From: a bacterium
Lineage (GTDB): Bacteria > Desulfobacterota > Desulfocorpusculales > Desulfocorpusculum
Length of the DNA stretch: 64,000 nucleotides
NCBI GenBank assembly: GCA_037481695.1
Contig: JBBFLE010000004.1
Span: 222,724 to 286,723, forward strand
Reading direction: 5' to 3'
The notes below the pieces were generated by a model that was not told the DNA's origin, ran no database searches, and saw nothing but the letters and a program-made list of their open reading frames with translations. The position numbers and the translations under genes were made by a program. Shown here piece after piece: positions 1-8,085 of this stretch. The number at the start of each line of letters is the position of its first letter. Position 1 is the stretch's first letter.

Positions 1-16
1 TTTCCAAGATTCTTGA

Positions 17-1315
17 CTAATCTTGGACCCTTCCCAAGGCCTCTACCAGAGCTTCCACCACGGCCCTGGCAAAGGCAGGCTCGTTTATATGGGCATCCAC
101 CTCCCTAACGGTAATGGCCGGATCCAAGGATCCCTTCAACACTTGGAGGAAATGGCTGTCCACCTCAGGGTCATGAAGGGGCCCTCCCTCCACGCTCAGA
201 GAAGAAAAGCCTCTGACAGGCACCACAAAGAATACCAGCTCCTTCCTGGGATGCTGATTCAGCCTGTGAGCCACCTCCTTGGCCACCATTTCCACTTCCT
301 GGGCGGTGGTCCTGGCCTGGACCCTCATGTGATCCTGTACCAGAAGCTTTCTTTGGGCAAGACCTCGATCAATCCAAAGAGGGTCACCTTTTTCTTTGCG
401 TTCAATGGGTCCACAGCTTAACATGTCGAACCCGCAAGGCGTCAAGATATAAGGAGTTTTGCTCCTAACAGCCCCAAGCAATCTTGATGGCCCTGCATCC
501 CTGTTCCCCCCCAGGAGGTGCTCGCTTAAACCCGCTGGCACCAGGTCCACAAATGCTTGGAAGAGACCTTGGCCCACCAAGTCTTCGGCAGCCCGGTCCC
601 CCATGCCCGTAGCGTGAAAGGAGATGACATTGTAGCCTAGCTCCTCCATCATTTGCCGCACTTGCTGGGCGCCCTTGTCACAAAAGCCCAGCTCGGTCAA
701 AGCCACAGAGGGACGTTTCTCCCCGGCCACAGGAAGCCAGTTCTCCACCATTCCGCAGATGGCTCCACAGGCGTTGTTCATGAGAGTCCGCACCAAAGGG
801 TTCATACCCACCGTATCCACCACGGTGTGCATGACCGTTATATCCCTCAGCCCCAGGAACTGGGAAAATTTTCCGGCATAGGCAGGCATGGCCGCGGCAC
901 TGGAGACAAGCAGCTTGGGGAACCCGAAGGGAAGAGCTCTCAGAGCAGGCAGGGCAATGGTGCTGGTGGTCATTCCCCCAACGGCCACCACCCCCCTTAT
1001 GCGATGGGACAGCTGAAACTCCAATATTTTCTCGGTCAAGCCCTGGGACATCAGGCTGGTGGCCTTCTCCCTGTTGCTCACCGCCAGTTCTCTTATGGAA
1101 CCGCTTTGAATTCCTCCCAATCGGGCAAGCTCCCCACTGCTCACATCTGGGGCCTCTCGGGGGGAAATCCCCCCGATTCCCAGGCTGGTATCAATGAGCA
1201 GAGCCTCCATACCCTTGCTTCGTATCCTCTGGCAGAGGAAGCTTAGGGCCTCCTGCCTTTCATCCAGCATTCCCACGATTGCTACTGCCACTTTCTTTCC
1301 CCTCCCCTCTTGCAT
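17..1315 (-). CDS. Tm-1-like / UPF0261 family ATP-binding protein
   Basis: Full-length member (432 aa) of the Tm-1-like family, in which an N-terminal nucleotide-binding domain is followed by a second alpha/beta domain. The start (KKVAVAIVGMLDER) and the glycine-rich stretch GVVAVGGMTTST near residue 110 are typical. The biochemical role of bacterial members is not settled. It is the last gene of the minus-strand operon and begins 6 bp after the UbiD stop, so co-transcription is likely and its job is probably linked to the aromatic phosphorylation and decarboxylation module. Start: the ATG at 1315 has a poor ribosome site, whereas a purine-rich GAGGGGAGGGG inside the ORF sits correctly for a GTG at 1291, so the protein may be 8 residues shorter. 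Confidence 0.8.
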   Translation of the reverse strand: MQEGRGKKVAVAIVGMLDERQEALSFLCQRIRSKGMEALLIDTSLGIGGISPREAPDVSSGELARLGGIQSGSIRELAVSNREKATSLMSQGLTEKILEFQLSHRIRGVVAVGGMTTSTIALPALRALPFGFPKLLVSSAAAMPAYAGKFSQFLGLRDITVMHTVVDTVGMNPLVRTLMNNACGAICGMVENWLPVAGEKRPSVALTELGFCDKGAQQVRQMMEELGYNVISFHATGMGDRAAEDLVGQGLFQAFVDLVPAGLSEHLLGGNRDAGPSRLLGAVRSKTPYILTPCGFDMLSCGPIERKEKGDPLWIDRGLAQRKLLVQDHMRVQARTTAQEVEMVAKEVAHRLNQHPRKELVFFVVPVRGFSSLSVEGGPLHDPEVDSHFLQVLKGSLDPAITVREVDAHINEPAFARAVVEALVEALGRVQD

Positions 1316-1321
1316 CCAAAA

Positions 1322-2719
1322 TCACAAGCCCAATTCACCCCAGCGTTCCTTAACCCTCTTGACCACATCCTTGTCCAGCTCTATGGGTATGGGCTTGTCT
1401 TTCCACTCATATGGAATTGTGGCATCTATGAGAAGCCTTCCCGTTATGTCTCTGGAATCTATGGGCAAGGATGGATCCAGAGGGGTGGATCTGCCCCTTC
1501 TTATGATTTCGCACCTGTTGGGCTGCGCCCTGAAAGAAAGAGCATAAAGGACTCTTGGCAGATCCCATGGGTCTATGTCTTCATCCACGACTATTACTGT
1601 CTTGAGCCCGTAGGCTCCCATTTCAGTTGAAATGGCCGCAGTTAGAACCTGATTGGCATGACCCGGATACATCTGCTTGATGGAGATGATTGCCAACATC
1701 CTGCCTGAGCCTTCCGGAGGGCAGTAAACGGCCTTCAGCCCTGGAATGCGCATATCCACCAGCTGCTGCCACAGGGTGGCCCCATAGGTCAAGGCCATGG
1801 TCATGTGGGTATCGGTGACAGCCCTTCCCACGGTGGTGCCCCAAAATATTGGATTATTCCTGAAAGTTACACATTTCACCTCAATGTAGTTGCGCTCATC
1901 TGTTCCCACTCCCGAGTAATAGCCGGTGTACTCTCCAAAAGGCCCCTCGGGCATGGTCTTGTTGGGATCCACGATGCCTTCCACAACTATCTCGGCGGTG
2001 GCTGGCACCGGCAGATCGTTGGTCTCAGCTTTCACCACCTCTATGGGACATCCTCGAATGGAGCCAGCCAGATCATACTCGCTTACGAAGGCAGAAACCC
2101 TGGCAGCCCCCATGAGAAACAGCAAGGGGTCGCATCCCACTACAGCCGCTACGGGCATGGGCTTCCCAAGCGCTTGGTACTTCTTGAGCATTATGTCGGC
2201 ATGTTTTCCTTTTATGAACTGTGTGCCCAGGAGGTTGTTGCCCAAGAGTTGAAGCCTGTATGTGCCAAGATTGACCCACCCTGTCTCTGGATCGCGGCTC
2301 AGCACGAAGACAGCCGTGCCAAAGAAACGCCCACCGTCTCTGGGATAGAACTTGGGCACAGGGAACCTGTAAAGATCAACTTCTTCTCCCCGCATGATGT
2401 TTTCCTTGCATGGTCCTGTCTCCACCCACTTGGGAGGGATCTTCTGCTGATTTTTCTCCACCCACAGCCGCATCAGATCCACCAGAGTTGAATCCAAGGG
2501 GGCTCCCACTATGAGAGCCAGTCTTCTGGTAGTAGTGCAGACACTGGTGAGAACCGGTGTGTCATAGCCCTTGACCTTCTCGAAAAGAAGAGCAGGGCCA
2601 GCCTTCTCCTCGTTCAACTTGGCTATGTGGGAAAGCTCCAGATTCCAATCCACCTCCGCCTTGATCCTTTTGAGCTCCCCTTTGCTCTCCGCCAATCCAA
2701 TCCATTCTCTAAGATCCAT
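1322..2719 (-). CDS. UbiD family prenylated-FMN decarboxylase/carboxylase
   Basis: 465 aa, the usual UbiD length. It opens with MDLREWIGLAESKGEL and carries the conserved GPFGEYTGYYSG segment at about residues 257-268, which supplies acidic residues near the prenylated flavin in known UbiD enzymes. Family members reversibly decarboxylate aromatic or unsaturated acids. The ribosome site TAGGAGGAAGG precedes the ATG. Its position directly behind two phenylphosphate-synthase-like subunits suggests phenylphosphate carboxylase or a related aryl-phosphate carboxylase/decarboxylase. No separate UbiX-type prenyltransferase or small carboxylase subunit is visible in the window, so exact substrate and direction remain inference. 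Confidence 0.9.
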   Translation of the reverse strand: MDLREWIGLAESKGELKRIKAEVDWNLELSHIAKLNEEKAGPALLFEKVKGYDTPVLTSVCTTTRRLALIVGAPLDSTLVDLMRLWVEKNQQKIPPKWVETGPCKENIMRGEEVDLYRFPVPKFYPRDGGRFFGTAVFVLSRDPETGWVNLGTYRLQLLGNNLLGTQFIKGKHADIMLKKYQALGKPMPVAAVVGCDPLLFLMGAARVSAFVSEYDLAGSIRGCPIEVVKAETNDLPVPATAEIVVEGIVDPNKTMPEGPFGEYTGYYSGVGTDERNYIEVKCVTFRNNPIFWGTTVGRAVTDTHMTMALTYGATLWQQLVDMRIPGLKAVYCPPEGSGRMLAIISIKQMYPGHANQVLTAAISTEMGAYGLKTVIVVDEDIDPWDLPRVLYALSFRAQPNRCEIIRRGRSTPLDPSLPIDSRDITGRLLIDATIPYEWKDKPIPIELDKDVVKRVKERWGELGL

Positions 2720-2772
2720 GCCTTCCTCCTAAAAATTGAGAATCTCATGAAGGGAATCCCTCCATGCATCAC

Positions 2773-3843
2773 TCAATCTCCCACCCTGAAGGGCTTCATT
2801 GCCCTTTCCATGAGCAGGTCCAAGCCACTTTTCTTTCCCAGCAAAGGGCCTGTCTTGCGCTGGCTCCATACGGTCTCGGGCCTGCTTTGCAGGATCAAGA
2901 CATTGCCTGGAGCCATCAGATCCTTGTCTATGGCCCATTCGATGTCCATGGGTCTGCCATAATGGGCTTCCACTGCTTTGCCGATTTGGGCCAGGTTCAC
3001 CACATCCTCGTCCAGCATGCACTGGTTTTCCTGTCTCTCCTCGGGAATTGGGACCTTGATAACGCTTTGTGTCTCCGGATCTGTGGTGAAGTAGCAGTGT
3101 TTGCGGGATATGGTTCTACTTATGATCTGCATGCTTACCTTGTCCACCACGAATTGGTCAGGGGTACACTCCCCGCTTACCACACTTTCCCCGAAGCCCC
3201 AGTTGGCGTCTATGACTATGCGAGAGAGATCCCCTGTGGCAGGATCCAAGGTAAACATGACTCCAGCGTTCCAGGAATTGACCATCTTTTGAATACCCAC
3301 GGATATGGAGACACCCTCATGGGAAAAACCCATTCGTACTCTGTAGCCTATTGCCCTGGCCGAAAACAGACTGGACCAACACCTTTTTACATGTAAGAGC
3401 AGATCATCCATGCCCCGGATCCAAAGGAATGTGTCCTGTTGGCCAGCGAAACTGGCATCCGAGAGATCTTCTGCAGTGGCGCTGGATCTGACGGCCACAG
3501 GCAAGGCAGGCACCTGACACATGCGAGAAAGCCGCCTATAGGCCTCACCTATGTCGTCTTCCACTTCCATGGAAATGGGAGCACCTTCCATGAGAGCCCT
3601 TATCTCGAGGCTGGCCTTCTCCATGGAAGCAGGATCCTTTTGGTCCATATCATTCAGGATTTGGTTGATCTTACCCTGAAGGCCTGATGCTGTCACAAAC
3701 TCCTGATATGCATGAGTGGTCAGGGCAAAACCCGGTGGCACTGGAATGCCAGCCCTCATGAGCTCCCCAAGGCTGGCATTCTTGCCCCCTACCAGAACCA
3801 CGTGTTCTTTGCCCAGCTGATCCAACCAGACTATCCGACTCAT
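2773..3843 (-). CDS. PEP synthase/PPDK N-terminal ATP-binding subunit, phenylphosphate-synthase B-like
   Basis: 356 aa, about 40 kDa, corresponding only to the ATP-grasp half of PEP synthase or pyruvate phosphate dikinase. It shows GGKNASLGELMRAGIPVPPG near residues 19-38, the signature VRSSATAEDLSDASFAG at 118-134 and a C-terminal ILQSRPETVW motif. It lacks both the phosphohistidine domain and the PEP-binding barrel. The next gene upstream carries the phosphohistidine domain. This split, with sizes near 40 and 70 kDa, is the known arrangement of phenylphosphate synthase, which phosphorylates phenol using ATP in anaerobic degradation. The ribosome site GGCGGAGGAG precedes the ATG. The substrate may be phenol or another hydroxylated aromatic. 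Confidence 0.82.
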   Translation of the reverse strand: MSRIVWLDQLGKEHVVLVGGKNASLGELMRAGIPVPPGFALTTHAYQEFVTASGLQGKINQILNDMDQKDPASMEKASLEIRALMEGAPISMEVEDDIGEAYRRLSRMCQVPALPVAVRSSATAEDLSDASFAGQQDTFLWIRGMDDLLLHVKRCWSSLFSARAIGYRVRMGFSHEGVSISVGIQKMVNSWNAGVMFTLDPATGDLSRIVIDANWGFGESVVSGECTPDQFVVDKVSMQIISRTISRKHCYFTTDPETQSVIKVPIPEERQENQCMLDEDVVNLAQIGKAVEAHYGRPMDIEWAIDKDLMAPGNVLILQSRPETVWSQRKTGPLLGKKSGLDLLMERAMKPFRVGD

Positions 3844-3921
3844 ATAATTCTCCTCCGCCCTTGAAATTACACAGGAGAGGTGAGACTAGGGGTTTTGCCC
3901 CTCTTTTCCAAAGCAAGCTCT

Positions 3922-5766
3922 TCAGGCCCGCTCCAAGAGTGTGACTACTCCTTTGTCTCCGTTGACACGAATCAGATCCCCGGTCTTAATGACCCCCGTT
4001 GCTATGCCAACTCCTGTGACGGCCGGAAGACCATATTCCCTGCAGACAATGGCTGCATGGCTGGTAAGCCCTCCGATGTCCGTGACCACAGCCTTGATCT
4101 TTGTAAAGACCGGAGCCCAGGAGGGGTTGGTGGTGGGACATACCAGGATCTCTCCGGGCTCTATGGAGGTGATCTCCTCCAGCAATTTTATGACCCTTGC
4201 CTTACCTTCAACCGTACCCGCAGAGGAAGCAAAGCCTTTTACCTCAGTGACCTCCTCAGGGCTTACGGTGCCTGCCTTGAGCCACTCGTCCACCTTCTCT
4301 GAGGTGACACCCCAGAGCATGACCGTGAATGGCTCTGCTATCTCCTCAGGAACCGTTCCCAAGGCCGGAGGAGGGCTCCAGCTTCTGGCTGCCTTTAGGA
4401 TGGCCCTTCTCTTGGAAGCCTTCTGCTTCCAGAAGGCAGCTCTTGCTGGCACGCCCTCTCCAAGGGCATAGGCCGTGACCATGTCCTCTATGATCATGGG
4501 AACCTCGAAGCGGTTGAAGAGGAACAGGTCATCCGCCTCTTCCAGCATGCCATAACGCTTGAGAAGATCTGCCAACTGCCACATTTTCTCGAAGACTATG
4601 GTATGGAACCAATGCTCTACCCAAAAAAGATGATCTTCTGCATAGCGGTATATGGTTCGGCAGGTGCGATAGGCATCCTCAAAGGCCTTGCGATCATCTT
4701 CATTGGGGATCAGTTTCCTGTACTCCTCGGCCATTCTTTCTCTTTCTTTTTCGATCTCTTCCAGATACCGCTCTATGCGTTCACCCCTGTCCAGCCTTTC
4801 CACATAGCTGCGCAGGTAGCTGAAGGGAACCTCCATCCTATTTATCCAGCTTCCTTCATAATGGAACCATCCGCTTCCGCAGGAGGCATAAAACCAAGGC
4901 CTCTTTACCTCTTCCAGGTGCCTTAGCCATTCCCTGCCTTCCATAGTCTTGGACAGAGCCTGAAGCTTGGCTGCAGGGGGATCGTCGTTTCCCAGGACCG
5001 CCTTGACAGATGGCATGGTGGAGGCCAGCCTGGCCAACTTGCACAGCTCTTCTTCTGGCCTGTACATGGTCACCACTGCACCGGCCACCAGCTTGCCTAT
5101 GGTGCTTTCACTGATCCCTGGGAAGAGCTTTCTGCAGGTATCGGCAAACATGAGATACCCCAAATATGAGAGGTTCAAGTACTCAAAGTGGTATTGCCAG
5201 CCCTTTATCACCGCATTGACCAGCCGATCATAGGCATCCATGATTTCGAAGGAGGTGAAATACCCTCGGGGAGCCGGGAAAACCACCTCATCGGGTTCGA
5301 AACCCGGTAGCTCCTTGGGGATGGATAACTCCTCCAGGGAGTCTCCAAGTGCCCTGAACTTCTTTAGCCACTCTTGGTAGAGTTCGTCGAAATGCTCGAA
5401 AACATAGAAGACCCTCTTTTGGAAAAACTCGGCTTTTTTCTGGATGAGCTCTGGCGGTGGCGGCTCCACCGCGCAGATGAACATGTAACAGCCCACCATG
5501 CGCTGGGCCACACCTTGAGCCGGAGGAATACAAAAAACCCTTGTGTTGTATTGGGAAAGGGAGATCTGCCAAGCCTCATGGAATATGAGATCCCATGGGT
5601 ACATGGGATCCGGGGCATGGATCTTATCATGGTACCAAAACTGCCTGTCTTCCCACTGAGCCCGCTCAGGGCTGAAAAGATAGTAAGGCGGGTACATCTC
5701 CTCCCATCCTTGCAGTTCAGGGGGATATTCCATCTCTGAGGGCCTCGGGAAACCTGTTCTAGCCAT
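3922..5766 (-). CDS. PEP-utilising mobile-domain protein, phenylphosphate-synthase A-like
   Basis: 614 aa, about 70 kDa. A long N-terminal region of unfamiliar sequence ends in a C-terminal swivelling phosphohistidine domain with the motif GGLTSHAAIVCREYG; the phospho-accepting histidine is residue 570. The barrel that binds PEP or pyruvate in PEP synthase is absent, so the N-terminal 500 residues probably hold the site for the alternative phosphate acceptor. This matches subunit A of phenylphosphate synthase in length and histidine position. It is the first gene of the operon, with an excellent AAGGAGGTGA ribosome site and a leader of roughly 240 nt behind a divergent promoter next to the LysR gene. 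A generic PEP-enzyme paralogue acting on another aromatic alcohol cannot be excluded. Confidence 0.82.
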   Translation of the reverse strand: MARTGFPRPSEMEYPPELQGWEEMYPPYYLFSPERAQWEDRQFWYHDKIHAPDPMYPWDLIFHEAWQISLSQYNTRVFCIPPAQGVAQRMVGCYMFICAVEPPPPELIQKKAEFFQKRVFYVFEHFDELYQEWLKKFRALGDSLEELSIPKELPGFEPDEVVFPAPRGYFTSFEIMDAYDRLVNAVIKGWQYHFEYLNLSYLGYLMFADTCRKLFPGISESTIGKLVAGAVVTMYRPEEELCKLARLASTMPSVKAVLGNDDPPAAKLQALSKTMEGREWLRHLEEVKRPWFYASCGSGWFHYEGSWINRMEVPFSYLRSYVERLDRGERIERYLEEIEKERERMAEEYRKLIPNEDDRKAFEDAYRTCRTIYRYAEDHLFWVEHWFHTIVFEKMWQLADLLKRYGMLEEADDLFLFNRFEVPMIIEDMVTAYALGEGVPARAAFWKQKASKRRAILKAARSWSPPPALGTVPEEIAEPFTVMLWGVTSEKVDEWLKAGTVSPEEVTEVKGFASSAGTVEGKARVIKLLEEITSIEPGEILVCPTTNPSWAPVFTKIKAVVTDIGGLTSHAAIVCREYGLPAVTGVGIATGVIKTGDLIRVNGDKGVVTLLERA

Positions 5767-6010
5767 GGCTCACCTCCTTAGCTTTTAGTTGACTGAAAAG
5801 GGATCCTCTCCCAAGGAAAAATCCAGGCCCAGACCAATAGCAATTCTGCTGCAGAGAATTCCAGGTCCATGAACCACGGGCTTCTGACGCATGGAGCTGC
5901 AAGGGGCTCAGGAGAATCTTTCAGCAACCGAGAGGATCATGCAGCGGCATTAAGACTCTTAAGAAGATCGAGAATTCGCTGGATCTTGTAAAAAGGCCCC
6001 TGGGATTCCT

Positions 6011-6039
6011 TAGATACACCCTTGCGTCTTGGGAGTCAA
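6011..6039 (-). promoter_or_regulatory. sigma70-type promoter of the aromatic operon
   Basis: On the minus strand TTGACT (6034-6039) and TATCTA (6011-6016) are separated by exactly 17 bp. Transcription would start near 6004, giving a leader of about 240 nt before the ATG at 5766. The LysR-type repeat array lies immediately upstream, as expected for an activated promoter. Confidence 0.6.
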
Positions 6040-6049
6040 ATTTTATATT

Positions 6050-6077
6050 CTTATACCATGCATAAGCTTTTCTTATG
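6050..6077. promoter_or_regulatory. LysR-type regulator binding site array
   Basis: Three alternating half-sites are visible: CTTAT (6050-6054), ATAAG (6062-6066) and CTTAT (6072-6076). The inner pair forms CATAAG-N5-CTTATG, which fits the T-N11-A rule of LysR regulators. The array covers roughly -46 to -73 relative to the predicted start of the divergent operon and lies 22 bp upstream of the LysR start codon, suiting both activation and autoregulation. Confidence 0.6.
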
Positions 6078-6098
6078 ATCCCTTAGGATTCTACCTCT

Positions 6099-7028
6099 AT
6101 GATCAACTTCAATCAGCTAAGAGCCTTTTGGGAGGTGGCCAGAAAAAACAGCTTTTCCAAGGCTGCCCAATCCCTTTTTGTGACCCAACCGGCAGTCAGC
6201 TCTCAGGTACGCTCTTTGGAAGAGGCCACTGGGCTCAAGCTTTTCCGCAAGAGGGGTCGACAAGTGGTGCTCACAGAGTCCGGCGCAGAACTCTTCCAAT
6301 ATGCCCATCGCCTCTTCGAGCTGGAAAGGGAGATGGAGGCAGTGGTGGCACAGATGCACAAGCTGGAGCGTGGGGTGTTGAAGGTGTGCACAACCAAGAC
6401 CTACGCCCGCTATCTCATGCCGTCTATAATGACCAGGTTTCACGCAGCCCATCCAGGCATAAAGATAGTCCTGGAAGAGGGAAGCTCATTGGAGATGTGT
6501 AGAAGCCTCCTGGAGCTCAGAAACGAGTTGGGAGTGCTGGCAAAGGTAGAAGAGACCAAGAGAATCCAGTTCATACCTTTCAGAAATGAAAGAATAGTCC
6601 TCTTTACATCTCCCCGACACCCTTTTGCCTCCAGAGAAGCAATACGCTTCTGTGACCTGGAGGGTCAGCCCGTGATCATGAAGGAAAAAGGCTCCGGCAC
6701 CCATGCCTTGGTAACACAGTGTTTCGCCCGCCACGGCATGGTGCCCAATGTGCTTGTGGAAACAAGCAATGTAGATTTCATCAAAGACATGGTGAGCAAG
6801 GGGGAGGGAATTTCATTTCTGGTGGAGCAGGCTGTGCGAGAGGATGTCCGAAGGGGGCTTGTCAGCACTGTGATCCTTTTGGATCAAGACATGGAGCTTC
6901 CTGTTTTCATCGCCATAAGAGAAGCAGATAAGCTTTCCCCATCGGCCAAGGCTTTTCTGGATATACTTCTGTACATCAGGGAAGAAAAAACCTCTGGAAA
7001 CTCCACGGCCTCTTCTCCAGAAGGCTGA
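6099..7028 (+). CDS. LysR family transcriptional regulator
   Basis: 309 aa with the standard winged helix-turn-helix at residues 1-60 (FNQLRAFWEVARKNSFSKAA, then VTQPAVSSQVRSLE) and a periplasmic-binding-protein-like effector domain from about residue 90. It is divergent from the aromatic operon, with the shared intergenic region carrying a LysR-type repeat array. The classical inference is that it activates the neighbouring operon in response to an aromatic substrate or intermediate and represses itself. The start agrees with the usual N-terminus of the family. The effector cannot be read from sequence. Confidence 0.92.
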   Translation: MINFNQLRAFWEVARKNSFSKAAQSLFVTQPAVSSQVRSLEEATGLKLFRKRGRQVVLTESGAELFQYAHRLFELEREMEAVVAQMHKLERGVLKVCTTKTYARYLMPSIMTRFHAAHPGIKIVLEEGSSLEMCRSLLELRNELGVLAKVEETKRIQFIPFRNERIVLFTSPRHPFASREAIRFCDLEGQPVIMKEKGSGTHALVTQCFARHGMVPNVLVETSNVDFIKDMVSKGEGISFLVEQAVREDVRRGLVSTVILLDQDMELPVFIAIREADKLSPSAKAFLDILLYIREEKTSGNSTASSPEG

Positions 7029-7039
7029 ATCACAGCTCC

Positions 7040-7339
7040 TCACAGAGCAAAGACCTCTCCTTTTTCCACCCTCATGATCCCGTAAAGAAGTGCTTCCTGA
7101 AGCGCTGTCATGGGATCCATATGGAACCTGGGAACACTGCAATAACCTTGCACAGGAAGTTGCACAGGCTGAGATACTATCATAAGCTCCCCTATCCATC
7201 CAGCAGCAGCCTTTCTTGTCCAGGCCAGGAGTCGAAATCCTTTGTACTCCAGCTCCAAATCACCGCCAAGGGACGGCGTTTCCCCAATCTGCTCGGTCTC
7301 CCCCAGGGGCCCCAGGATCAAGAAGCAAGGTACACACAT
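7040..7339 (-). CDS. small hypothetical protein (99 aa)
   Basis: Not confidently recognised. A strong GGGGAGG ribosome site lies 6-7 nt before the ATG, and the middle of the protein (LEYKGFRLLAWTRKAAAGW followed by a proline and a final alanine-rich helix DPMTALQEALLYGIMRVEKGE) resembles small single-domain proteins built as a beta-sheet with a C-terminal 'A..G...A...ID'-type helix. No signal peptide or membrane segment is seen. It converges tail-to-tail with the LysR gene, with only 11 bp between stops. Function unknown. Confidence 0.55.
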   Translation of the reverse strand: MCVPCFLILGPLGETEQIGETPSLGGDLELEYKGFRLLAWTRKAAAGWIGELMIVSQPVQLPVQGYCSVPRFHMDPMTALQEALLYGIMRVEKGEVFAL

Positions 7340-7405
7340 CCTTAGCCTCCCCAGGCCATAAATTCATATGGTGAGCTTCTGAACAAAACAAGGCCATCCA
7401 ACCCA

Positions 7406-7954
7406 TCATGGGTTTGTGCCATTCATCAGTCTTCTTACCTGCTTTATGTCCTTGACCCTGGATGGCAGCAGTTCCATCCTCCCCTTGCCCATCATCTTGA
7501 GCCCCACCCCAATGTCCTCGAACAACCTCCTGGTGGCCAGCTTGTAACGCATCATGAGCCCCAGTTCATAAACCCTCCCCCAACGCTTCACCTCACCCAA
7601 AAAGGCCCTGTGAAACTCCATTATCCCGGGCTCCCCCACCTTCACCCCGCTCTCCAGGGCCATCTCCCTCAAAGCATCCATCATGGCTGGAATATTCACC
7701 CGGTTGGGACACTGGCTCAAACAGGAGTAACAGCCCACACACAACCAGATGGCCCTGCTCTCCAGAACCTCACGCCTCATGCCCCTCTGTACCATACGGA
7801 TGATCTGGTTGGGGTTGTACTCCATGGCCTCCACCACAGGGCAGCCCCCACCACAGCTCAGACACTGGTAACAACCATTGAAGCTCTGACCGCTTCGACG
7901 AGAAACCTCCTCCAGAAAGGAACTCTTTCCCATCTTGCGCCCCCGATCTCCCAT
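7406..7954 (-). CDS. HdrC-like 4Fe-4S protein
   Basis: 182 aa. Two cysteine clusters, CYQCLSCGGGCP and CVGCYSCLSQCP, are the paired [4Fe-4S] binding motifs of heterodisulfide reductase subunit C; the C-terminal helical part also follows HdrC. HdrC relays electrons between HdrB and a membrane or soluble partner. No hdrA or hdrB is adjacent, so this is a solitary copy whose partner is encoded elsewhere. The ATG at 7954 was preferred over an upstream in-frame start at 8017 because of the AGGAAAG site before it; another in-frame ATG lies at 7933. It is divergent from the PIG-L gene. Confidence 0.85.
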   Translation of the reverse strand: MGDRGRKMGKSSFLEEVSRRSGQSFNGCYQCLSCGGGCPVVEAMEYNPNQIIRMVQRGMRREVLESRAIWLCVGCYSCLSQCPNRVNIPAMMDALREMALESGVKVGEPGIMEFHRAFLGEVKRWGRVYELGLMMRYKLATRRLFEDIGVGLKMMGKGRMELLPSRVKDIKQVRRLMNGTNP

Positions 7955-8085
7955 AAATGATCTTCTTTCCTGTAAGTTATCGCCCCACCCACCCAGAGTC
8001 AATGTTGCATGATGCACTTTGAAGATTGCATGAACATCTCACGGCTGTTACCTTATCTTAAAGAGAACCTTTGAGGTCTGGGAAA

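Noticed and set aside
4..26. Short hairpin at the window start overlapping the first stop codon
   Set aside because: Arms are only 8 bp and no T-tract follows on the minus strand, so it was not called a terminator.
653..1246. 197-codon plus-strand frame
   Set aside because: Antisense to the Tm-1-like gene; no homology pattern.
2773..5766. Interpretation as a split PEP synthase or PPDK
   Set aside because: The PEP/pyruvate-binding barrel is absent and the swivelling domain is at the C-terminus, unlike PEP synthase; phenylphosphate-synthase-like is a better fit.
7966..8002. Possible promoter upstream of the HdrC-like gene (TTGACT with GATAAC)
   Set aside because: The spacing would be 15 bp and the -10 is poor.
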